A stretch of 64,000 nucleotides of DNA from DATMQA01 sp035566895 (GTDB lineage: Bacteria; Verrucomicrobiota; Verrucomicrobiia; Limisphaerales; UBA8199): positions 1 through 64,000 of the forward strand of contig DATMQA010000039.1 in the NCBI GenBank assembly GCA_035566895.1, written 5' to 3'. The position numbers and the translations under genes are program-made. Positions 19,301-26,000 of this stretch are shown here, piece by piece (position 1 is the stretch's first letter; each line of letters starts with the position of its first letter). The notes beneath the pieces are model-generated. The model had not been told where the DNA came from, searched no databases, and saw only the letters and a list, made by a program, of their open reading frames with translations.

Positions 19301-20690
19301 CGTTCAAAGTGGGACCGGGATGAGCATTTCCAACGTGTGGGACGGCAACGATCAGTCAGGAGCTGCCGCCCCCGAGGGCGCATACCGGGCGGTAGTGCTG
19401 GCGACCAACCTGGGCACGGGCCAAATATCCGTGGCTTATGGGGATGCCTGCGTCATCGATCGCACTTTCCCAACCGGCACGGCTGTCGCAAATCAGTTGC
19501 CCGACGGCAAAATCGCCAACGAACTCACTTTGACGGGAACGGCCAGCGACGCAAACTTCTACGGCTATGCCATCGATTATGGGGCGGGGGCGAGTCCGTC
19601 CGTGTACACGTTGGTGGTTTCCAATTCGACGCCCGTTTACGCGAGCATTTTGGGGCAATTGAACACGCTGACCCTCACGAATGGCCTCTACACTTTCCGG
19701 CTCCGGGTGTTCGACCGGGCGGGCAACATCACGACGCAACTGCTGACGCTGCAGGTGGACAATGTGCTGCTGGGGGCTCCCTCGACATCCGGCACCTTTT
19801 TTGATCCGAGCCTGGCGAATGTCCAGATTGCTTTCACCTCAGACCGGAGCAATTCTACGACGGTCCTGATCCAACCGGTCCAGACCAGTTCCGACCTGGC
19901 GGGGAACCTGACGGTGACCCTTAGTCCGACGATAGTGAAGAGCTTCGCATTTACTGGGCAGGCCGGCACCAATATCATTTCGTGGAATGGGACGGACAGC
20001 AACGGCCAGTTGGTGACCAATGGCATTTACTATTATTCCATCCTGCTGCAAGGGGCCTTCGGGAGGACGAACTCGTTCAATCCTCCTTATGTTTCCGGCC
20101 CGGTGACGGTGCAGAGCCCGGTGCTCAACAGCAACTACAACTTCATGGCGAACCAACCGCTAACCGTATTTTACACTATTCCGGTGCCGGCATTTGTCGG
20201 CATGGGAGTGCCGCCGTACACTACGTTTCTACCCAACCTCCCACGGGACCAGGGATTTCGCACAGAGTTCTTCAACGGCCGCGATCCGGTGACCCACCAA
20301 CTGGTGTACGGTGCTTTCCAAGTGAATGTGAAGGCGCAGGTGCTGCCCGTGAACGCGCTCGTGGCGAACCACCAGGCAGCGACGATCGTGACCAATTTGC
20401 AAACCGAGAGCTATTTAATCTTCCCGACGTTCTCGGAGGTTTCCACGCTTTACTATTCGCTGAGCCGCCCGGCGTACGTGCAGATCCAAATTCGCGATCC
20501 GAACAACAATTTCATTACCGTGCAGAACCAGACACTGGTCCCGGCGGGCAGCAACACGATTGAATGGGATGGAGCTTTCGACGCCGCGAGCATCGTTGGG
20601 ACGACGGGCGACTACGAGGTGGATGTGACCGCGCAAGACCCGATTACCGGTTACCAAGAAGTCAAAACCGCAAACATTTCGATCCGTTGA
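13305..20690 (+). CDS. Giant modular right-handed beta-helix surface protein with C-terminal FlgD-like Ig domains
   Basis: 2461 residues. The N-terminal hydrophobic segment (LLIGAVILFIVVAGVTWAF, about residues 9-27) is a signal peptide or membrane anchor. Residues ~30-105 resemble the W...F/Y-R module found at the ends of other secreted proteins here. Residues ~110-1940 are seven successive parallel beta-helix modules of about 261 residues, each ending with an NWWGT motif and a GNWL segment. Modules 1, 2, 3 and 5 are nearly identical. The C-terminal ~500 residues contain FlgD/Ig-like sandwiches (WFSPNGDGILD..., WDGNDQSG, NIISWNGTDSNGQ, NTIEWDGAFD), the type used to end secreted and sorted proteins. 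No catalytic site is evident; an adhesin, surface-layer or carbohydrate-binding scaffold role is inferred. It is the first gene of a tight nine-gene cluster. Confidence 0.85.
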   Translation: MSRVKKSWLLIGAVILFIVVAGVTWAFQFSARVAKMGNGDVQLSWGSLSGLQYEVDWTPTLATNPVPWRLMTSVLATNSTTSVIDTGGVGRLPPIADLSRFYIVKQLGPPVPTYVGSDISTSTTWGLSGSPYYVTNSIHVRPGVTLTIQPGVQVFFSHGVSFTIDGYLQALGSSGQPVTFSSASDFRQRGDWQGLRFTATSGNGQCVLSNTVVQYAQTGIGATDCSPRILNSVIQFCSVDGIALTRSSPLIEGNTIEANTTDGIYGSDTCSPLILSNNVAGNNGYGLRLYGTGAAGHDSLAVINENNLEGNGNYAVYVGSYFNPPLTTIDARSNWWGTASGSLIASEIYDYKNNPTYSPVVNYGNWLGSMAGTAQTGKAVAGVIAGNTVWHAVDSPIQLIGPVTVNSNVTLTVESGVTVQVLGNYALNVYGTLQAAAGASNGIVFTSGMTVPHPGDWPGIVFQPGSSPSVLSNALVQYGQNGVQCTGTSPTLINTVIQLCSGTGLYLTTASPLVQGCNINNNTGDGIYCFFASSPVISGSRIWANQNGIEINGNNNTNYHCYPVMNGNAIYGSRSYAIYSYSYVGGGQTVLSAINNWWGTANPVVIDQAIYDYSDNNGSPVVNWGNWLNADGGTPMAGKGVSGPVVSNTVWRASDSPIQILGPVTVNSNVTLTIQSGVTVQFQGNYSLNVYGTLQAAAGVSNGIVFTSGMAVSHPGDWAGLVFQPGSSASVLSNALVQYAQSGVQCSGASPSLFNTVIQLCSGIGLNLTTASPLVQGCNINNNNGDGIYCYFASSPVITGSRIWSDQNGIEINGNNNTNYHCYPVMNGNAIYANRSYAIYSYSYVGGGQTVLSAMNNWWGTADPVAIAAAIYDFSDNGGSPVINWGNWLNADGGTPAAGKGVSGPVVSNTVWRASDSPIQILGPVTVNSNVTLTIQSGVTVQVLGNYALNVYGTLQAAAGVSNGIVFTSGMTVPRPGDWPGIVLQPGSSASVLSNALVQYAQSGVQCTGTSPSLFNTVIQLCSGTGLNLATASPLVQGCNINNNNSDGIYCFFASSPVISGSRIWANQNGIEINGNNNTNYHCYPVMNGNAIYANRGYAIYSYSYVGGGQTVLSALNNWWGTANPVVIDQAIYDYSDNNGSPVVNWGNWLNADGGTPQPGLSVAGPIFASTVWTPANSPVQVIGALQVTSNATLTIQPGVNVLFYGNYGLQVDGVLQSSGSPGSPVVFSSGAQFPFPGAWQGIKFTSNSISGQCVISNTTVEFAQAGISCAGCAPQLVGNWIHDCSQQGIALSQSSPLIQNNVIEYNGSDGIYCYDTSSPRVLGNGINANTGSGVNAQGTLVSGHNSLPVIQDNDLEGNDSYAVYAYYYYPSGQTMIDARSNWWGTASGPQIALEIYDYKYNPTYSPVVNYGNWLGSVGGAAQAGKAVAGVIASNSVWHAVDSPIQLIGPVTVNSNVTLTVESGVTVQVLGNYALNVYGTLQAAAGVSNGIIFTSGMTVPRPGDWAGLVFQPGSSASVLSNALVQYAQSGVQCIGASPSLFNTVIQLCSGNGLYLTTGSPLVQGCNINSNSGDGIYCYFASSPVITGSRIWANQNGIEITGNNNTNYHCYPVMNGNAIYANRSYAVYSYSYVGGGQTALSALDNWWGTADPIAIDAAIYDYSDNSGSPVINWGNWLNADGGTPQPGMGVAGPIFGNTVWTPANSPIQVIGAVLVASNATLTIQPGVNVIFYDNYPLRVDGSLQALGQPTNRIVFTSGRPFPQVSDWPGLVFDPASTNQSCVLSNVVIEYADIGVNCLQTSPAIASSQVRRTRIGIYLDMSSPLISANLIEMNQTGISCYESSSPLIASNTVTMSTYNGVQVTSSTTAQDKNPHPVLTGNCIFSNSLAGGFWYNLYTASHFQPASTTLSAVSNWWGTPNTNLIANSIYYYSNNPSSSPLVSFLPALTSNSIFTPFAVTNLNQWFSPNGDGILDTELVQGSLTYPATWAIGWVNSTGAWIRVQSGTGMSISNVWDGNDQSGAAAPEGAYRAVVLATNLGTGQISVAYGDACVIDRTFPTGTAVANQLPDGKIANELTLTGTASDANFYGYAIDYGAGASPSVYTLVVSNSTPVYASILGQLNTLTLTNGLYTFRLRVFDRAGNITTQLLTLQVDNVLLGAPSTSGTFFDPSLANVQIAFTSDRSNSTTVLIQPVQTSSDLAGNLTVTLSPTIVKSFAFTGQAGTNIISWNGTDSNGQLVTNGIYYYSILLQGAFGRTNSFNPPYVSGPVTVQSPVLNSNYNFMANQPLTVFYTIPVPAFVGMGVPPYTTFLPNLPRDQGFRTEFFNGRDPVTHQLVYGAFQVNVKAQVLPVNALVANHQAATIVTNLQTESYLIFPTFSEVSTLYYSLSRPAYVQIQIRDPNNNFITVQNQTLVPAGSNTIEWDGAFDAASIVGTTGDYEVDVTAQDPITGYQEVKTANISIR
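14508..19130 (+). repeat. Tandem 783-base coding modules of the beta-helix protein
   Basis: Module starts, taken at the [PA]VxVxSNVTLT-type anchor, fall at about 14508, 15291, 16074, 16857, 17652 and 18435, so the spacing is 783 bases in four intervals and 795 in one. A more diverged module precedes 14508. Modules starting at 14508, 15291, 16074 and 17652 share long stretches of nearly identical DNA, while those at 16857 and 18435 are diverged. The order suggests duplication plus gene conversion. Confidence 0.88.
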
Positions 20691-21571
20691 TGAGATGCCT
20701 TTGCTACATGTTATTAGCGGTGGCGGCGTGGAGCGGTTGCCCGCCGGCGGGTGCTTCAGTGGCTCTGGCGCACACGCGGCTGGACGATGGGCGCTGGCAA
20801 ATCTGGCTGGCCAAGGCAGATGGCAGCGGGGAGCGGCGGTTGACTAGCAGCCCCTGGGACAAACGAAGCCTTCGAGCGGTGCCGGGACATGGGGAGGTTG
20901 TGTTCCGGGACAATGAAGGGCGGATTTACCGCCGCAGTCTCGACTCGGCCGGGCAGGAGGCCAGGGTTGACCTGGGGTTTGAGGTAGTAAAGGATTTTGA
21001 TTTCGACCCGCGATTTGGCTGGTTGATTGCGGCTTACGCACCAAATGCCCTGGACAATGTATGCATCTGGCGGGTTCCGCCCGAAGGTGGCGCCAAGAGG
21101 TTGCTGATCCCGGACCCTTACCTGAACGAGACGCCGCGCTGGCTGGGAGGACCCGACGCGATACTATTCGCCAAGGGACATGCAGGAAAATCGTGGCTGT
21201 GCGTGTCGCCCACGGCACATCCGAAGGCGCAGATCCTTTTGGGCGAAGGGTTCTGGTCGGCCAGCGACCCGGATTTAAGCCCGGATGGGACGGAGGTGGT
21301 GTTCTGCGGCCGGAAAGGCAAGACAGTGGAACTATGGCTATCTGCCGTGAAAACGCCGTCCGAGAAGCGGATTTTTGGGGGGAAAGGGCTGGTGGCCGAG
21401 CCCTCGTGGTCGCCGGAGGGCAATTGGATTTATTTCAGCATTTGGGAGGGGAAGAATTTTCGGCTCGGGCGAATTCAACCCAACGGGACTGATTTTGCTT
21501 ATGTGTCGCCGGAAGGAGCGGATTGCCGGTGCCCGGTTCTGGTTTCAATCAATGGAGGCAAGGATGAATAG
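20690..21571 (+). CDS. TolB-like beta-propeller protein, exported
   Basis: About 293 residues. The start ATG 20690 overlaps the TGA of the beta-helix gene by one base (TGATG), implying coupled translation. The signal peptide (MRCLCYMLLAVAAWSG...) is followed by WD40/PD40-like repeats of the TolB type: DGRWQIWLAKADGSGERRLTSSPWDKR, DPDLSPDGTEVVFCGRKG, and EPSWSPEGNWIYFSIW. These propellers normally bind proteins or peptides in the periplasm. It lacks the N-terminal domain of true TolB and there is no tol-pal context, so it is better called a TolB-like propeller of this gene cluster. Confidence 0.8.
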   Translation: MRCLCYMLLAVAAWSGCPPAGASVALAHTRLDDGRWQIWLAKADGSGERRLTSSPWDKRSLRAVPGHGEVVFRDNEGRIYRRSLDSAGQEARVDLGFEVVKDFDFDPRFGWLIAAYAPNALDNVCIWRVPPEGGAKRLLIPDPYLNETPRWLGGPDAILFAKGHAGKSWLCVSPTAHPKAQILLGEGFWSASDPDLSPDGTEVVFCGRKGKTVELWLSAVKTPSEKRIFGGKGLVAEPSWSPEGNWIYFSIWEGKNFRLGRIQPNGTDFAYVSPEGADCRCPVLVSINGGKDE

Positions 21572-21947
21572 AGCGATGTGTTTTCTGGCTGTGTGCGGGT
21601 TGGCCCTGGGCGGCGCCGAAGGGAGCGCGGCCAAGGAAACCAAAACCGCTCCCGCTCGCGATGTGTTCGTGGAGCAGACAGCGACCGATTTCGATATGGC
21701 GGCAAAAGTCTCGCCGCCGGACAGGGACCTCGTGGTGTCATTCGATTTGTCCGGTCCCAAGGTTGGGAAGTACACGTTGGTGTGCTTCATCGATGGGCGG
21801 ATATTCAAGCAGGAGCCCTTTAACCTGCCCGGCACCTTTAAGCTGAGCGTGCGAGGGATGGAGAAAGGCACACACAAAGTGACCCTTCAACTGGTGGATG
21901 CGGGCGGGAACGTTGGGAGCATCACCAAAAAGATCCAGAGACCTTGA
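21564..21947 (+). CDS. Small secreted Ig-like protein
   Basis: About 127 residues starting at ATG 21564, eight bases inside the end of the TolB-like gene. The signal peptide (MCFLAVCGLALGGAEGSAA) is followed by a single beta-sandwich with the pattern GKYTLVCFIDGRIF...KGTHKVTLQLVDAGGNVGS, typical of bacterial Ig-like (Big-type) domains. Similar strands occur in the C-terminus of the beta-helix protein. A non-catalytic, extracytoplasmic binding or assembly role is inferred from fold and operon context only. Confidence 0.65.
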   Translation: MNRAMCFLAVCGLALGGAEGSAAKETKTAPARDVFVEQTATDFDMAAKVSPPDRDLVVSFDLSGPKVGKYTLVCFIDGRIFKQEPFNLPGTFKLSVRGMEKGTHKVTLQLVDAGGNVGSITKKIQRP

Positions 21948-21957
21948 TTTCGTTGGA

Positions 21958-23094
21958 GTGAGAGATTACCAGCAACAGGACGTTGTCAGCGGCCGGCAGG
22001 CGAAAGACCGCCAGGCCGGCCCTTTATCTGGCCGGGTCCTGGCGAGGCAATGCGCGTGCGCAGTCGCGGTGATTCTTCTGGCGGGCGGAGGGGCGCGAGG
22101 GGGGGGCAGTGCGGCGTTGGGCCAGGAACAGTTCCTGGACGTCGTGGTCAAGAACCGGTTTTTTCGGATGGGGGAATCAACGCCGAGTATTGCCATTCGC
22201 ACGCGCTCGCCAGTCTATCTCGATTGCGTGGCTTATGACCGATTCAACCAACCGGTGGCGCTCTGGACAGAGAAATCATTCACCAACCACTTCACGCTCG
22301 CACTCGAGCATCTGCCTGAGGTTCCGAAGGGAGTTTATTTATTCTGCCTGGCGGTGCGAAACGAGAGCGGGCAGTTGGCCGGGCTTTACCCCAAGGCACC
22401 GGGCGGCGGCGAAATCATCACGGTGAAGGAATCCGCTGTGGAGGCGGACAAGAGGGAGATCAATTATGTGCTTCCCAAAGCGGCGTGCGTTCGGGTGCGG
22501 GCAGGTTTCCACGAGGGGCTCTATCTGGGACCAATAATTTCGGCACTGGCGCAACCGGCAGGCCGGCATACGGTTTCCTGGAACGGAGCCTCACGGGACG
22601 GGGTGTTCACCAATTTGTATGCCAACCCGCAGGTGGAGGTGAACATCCTGGCGGTTTCGCTGCCGGTGAACATCCTGGTGGCCGAGGGCGGAGGCCGGGA
22701 CGTTTCAACTGCGGGAATAGTCTTGCCGTCGCATCTGAGCAGCCTGACCATGCCGGCGTGGATTGAGGCGGGGGCCTCGCCGCGGGATTACCTGATTGCA
22801 GAGGACTACAACCTGCAATTGGCGATCACGGAGGATGCGACGACGCGGATTGCCGAGACGCGGGTGAACTGCGGCGGAGATGAACGTCCTCGGCTTTTCA
22901 GCAAGCGATTTGAACTGATGCTGTTTCTTGATACGGCATTTTTGATGGAGGACGAACGTTCGCAGATGCCATTTTCGTATCGGATGTCAACGCGCGGGCT
23001 GACTCCGGGGCGGCACGTGCTGACGGCCAACGTGGTTGATGCGGATGGGAGCGTGGGGACGGCCAGCACGGAATTCACCATAAGAACACCATGA
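21958..23094 (+). CDS. Secreted FlgD-like/Ig-like protein
   Basis: About 378 residues. The start is uncertain; GTG 21958 lies ten bases after the previous stop, and a hydrophobic segment (CACAVAVILLAGGGA) about 30 residues in would act as signal peptide. The body is all-beta: residues ~60-160 form one sandwich, ~170-270 a FlgD-like domain (GRHTVSWNGASRDGVFTN), and the C-terminus another Ig-like domain (GRHVLTANVVDADGSVGT). FlgD-type domains also occur in the beta-helix protein of the same cluster, so the two may share a partner. Its stop overlaps the RHS start by four bases (ATGA). No enzyme motif is seen. Confidence 0.65.
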   Translation: MRDYQQQDVVSGRQAKDRQAGPLSGRVLARQCACAVAVILLAGGGARGGGSAALGQEQFLDVVVKNRFFRMGESTPSIAIRTRSPVYLDCVAYDRFNQPVALWTEKSFTNHFTLALEHLPEVPKGVYLFCLAVRNESGQLAGLYPKAPGGGEIITVKESAVEADKREINYVLPKAACVRVRAGFHEGLYLGPIISALAQPAGRHTVSWNGASRDGVFTNLYANPQVEVNILAVSLPVNILVAEGGGRDVSTAGIVLPSHLSSLTMPAWIEAGASPRDYLIAEDYNLQLAITEDATTRIAETRVNCGGDERPRLFSKRFELMLFLDTAFLMEDERSQMPFSYRMSTRGLTPGRHVLTANVVDADGSVGTASTEFTIRTP

Positions 23095-26000
23095 CAAAAC
23101 CTATGCGCAACGTGACGCAGCGGCGTGGTCTGTGCCTGACGCTGGTAGCGATCCTGTTGATCGCGATGGGGCCAACGGCTTGGGCTTTCGATTCCTGGGG
23201 AGATAACGGCAGCTCGCCGGCCGGCGGCGGCAATGGCGGCGGGCCGGGTGGGGGCGGTCCGGGGCCCGACCCTGGTCCGAGCGACGGCGAGCCGGTTTCG
23301 ATCTACAGCGGCCAGTACACGTTGAACGCAGTGGATGTATCGATCGCTGGCCGGATGCCGTTGCGGGTCAAACGACTGTATCGCTCTGCGAGCAATTACC
23401 AGGGCATGTTCGGCCGTGGCTGGAACATAGAGTTTAACGAGCGCATTTTCGTGCTGGCGACCAACGGCAACCTGATGATTCGCCGGAATGACTCCGCCCG
23501 GGACCAGTTTACGAACCTGGGCAACAACACTTACGCGCCTCCCGTGGGTTTTTACCAGAACCTGGTTCGCAATCTCGACGGCAGTTATACCCTGACGGAG
23601 AGAGGCGGTGCGATCCGGCAGTACGATGACCAGGGCTGTCTGGCGACGGTCCAGGATCGGAATGGCAACCAGTTGGTCTTCAGCTATGAGCCCGGCGGCA
23701 AACAGCCGATCAACGCGATCTCGGACTATTCTCACTTCACCAACGCGATTCTGGTCGCACGCGATTTCCGGCTGAGCCGGATGGAGGTTGCCTACAATGG
23801 CACCTTGAGTGGCCGCTATCTTCTGTTCTTTTACGACGCTAACGGCCGCACCACGAACGTGACTGATTTCACTGGGCGCTCCTGGACGTTCCAATATGAC
23901 CAGGAAGGCGAACTATTGAGCGTCACGACGCCGCCCGGGGCCGGATTTCCGGCCGGCCTGAGCACTTACTATACCTATTCGCCCAGCAACCATTTCCTGG
24001 CCACGGTGACGGACAAGAGCGGGAACGCGGTGTTGACGAACCGGTATGATTCCGCCGGCCACGTGGTTCAGCAGATTTGGGGGGCGGCGGTGTTTTCCTT
24101 TGGCTATCCGAATGCGACCAACCGGTGGCTCACCAATGGCAACGGGTATGTCGTCCTGCGTAATTTCGACACTAACGGACAGATGATTGAGCGGCGGGAC
24201 TACACGGCCGGACTGCGCCCTACCGATCCTCCCTATTACTCGACTCTCTATCTCTACACTACCAACGCTCAACAACAAGCCGAGGTCATGTATCCAGCGG
24301 GAAATGTCGATGCCAGCGTCTATGACAACACGGGCAACCTGGTTCAAACCAGGCGGAAGACTTCGAATGCCACGAATAGCCCGCAGGATCTGGTAACCAG
24401 TCTGACCTATGAACCGCGCTTCAACCAGGTCAAGACGGTTACGGGGGCGCGCGGAGAGGTAACGACGAATGTGTTCGATTATGAAGTGCCCGCTTCGGGT
24501 GCCACCAACGGGAATATCATTCAGACCATTTATCCGGCGAACAACGGCGTCAATCCGGTGGTCTCGTTCGCCTTCACACCGCAAGGAGATGTAGCGGCTT
24601 TGACGAACCAGCTCGGGGTGGTTACGAGGAACTCTTACGACCCGGTCACCGGTTTCCTGCTGCAACGAATAGATGCGTTTGGGACGCTAGCGGCTGTCAC
24701 CAACACGTATACTTATGACGCGCGGGGCAACCTGCTGACCATAACCGATCCGCTGGGACGCACCACGACCAACCAATATGACAACCTGGACCGCCTGATT
24801 CAGACTACAACTCCTGCGCCTAACAACTACGTAACGATGTATTCCTACACTGGCAACGGGAGAATCGCCCAAATCCGGAAGCAGACGGGAGACCTCTCGC
24901 ATCCCTGGCAGACGAACAGCTTTGCCTACGACATGCTGGACCACTTGTTGATTGTTGCGGATGATTCCGGTCATACCACGTACCTGGCTTATGACGCGAA
25001 CGGAAACGCAGTCCAGACAATCGACCCGAATACCAACATCACCGCCCGGGTCTATGACGAACGCAACCTGCTGTGGAAACTCATGGACGCGCAGTCGAAC
25101 ACCGTGGTGCGCTCTTATTCCCCAAACGGGTTTGTGGCAACCTGGACCGACCCGCGCACCAACACGACCTCGCTCGCTTACGATGCCTACGGCCGCCTCA
25201 TTGGCATCACCAATGCGGACGGGGCGTTCGAATTGCTGGTTCCGGACGCAGAAGGCAACATCATTGCCAAGCGCAAGCGCAACGGGCTTTGGACGACCAA
25301 CTCGTATGACGCGATGAACCAATTGGTCACCAAGATCTATTCCGATGGCTCGATGGTGCAGATGCAGACGGACCTTGCCGGACGGCCTGTGTCCATTACC
25401 GACAGCAACGGCGTTAGCCGCTTCGCTTATGATCCGTTTGGGCGGACGATCACATCCACGAACGGCTTTGGCCAGGCGCTCGGCTATGCCTATGACCCGA
25501 TCGGCAACCTCACCCGACTGACCTACCCGGATAATTCATTTGTTCTTTATAGCTATGACACATTGAACCGCCTGACAAACGTGAACTATGGAGGGACTAA
25601 GGAGATTGCCGGCCTGACTTACGACGGGCTGGGGCGGCGCACGCGCATCGATTACGGGGACGGCACCTTTGCAACTTATACCTATGATAGTGCAAATCGG
25701 CTGGTCGATCTGAATCACAACCCGGCAGGCGGCGGGGCGTCGTTGGCGCATTTCACCTATTCGTTCGACGACGCTGGCAATCGGCTGACTCTGAACACTG
25801 TGGGCACACGGTTCCCTGGCCAGAGCATCTTTCAATATGACAGCACCTACCAATTGACCGGGGTGCAGTACCCGGCCGGGAGCCCGTTCCCGGCCACAAT
25901 TTTTCAATATGATAGCGTGGGGAATCGCTTGCAGATAACCGCCGGCGGCACCACGGTCTATGTTCCCAACAGCCGCAACCAGTACACCTCGGTGGGTGGA

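Noticed and set aside
20690..21571. A genuine tolB of the Tol-Pal system
   Set aside because: No tolQRA or pal nearby and the TolB N-terminal domain is missing; only the propeller is supported.
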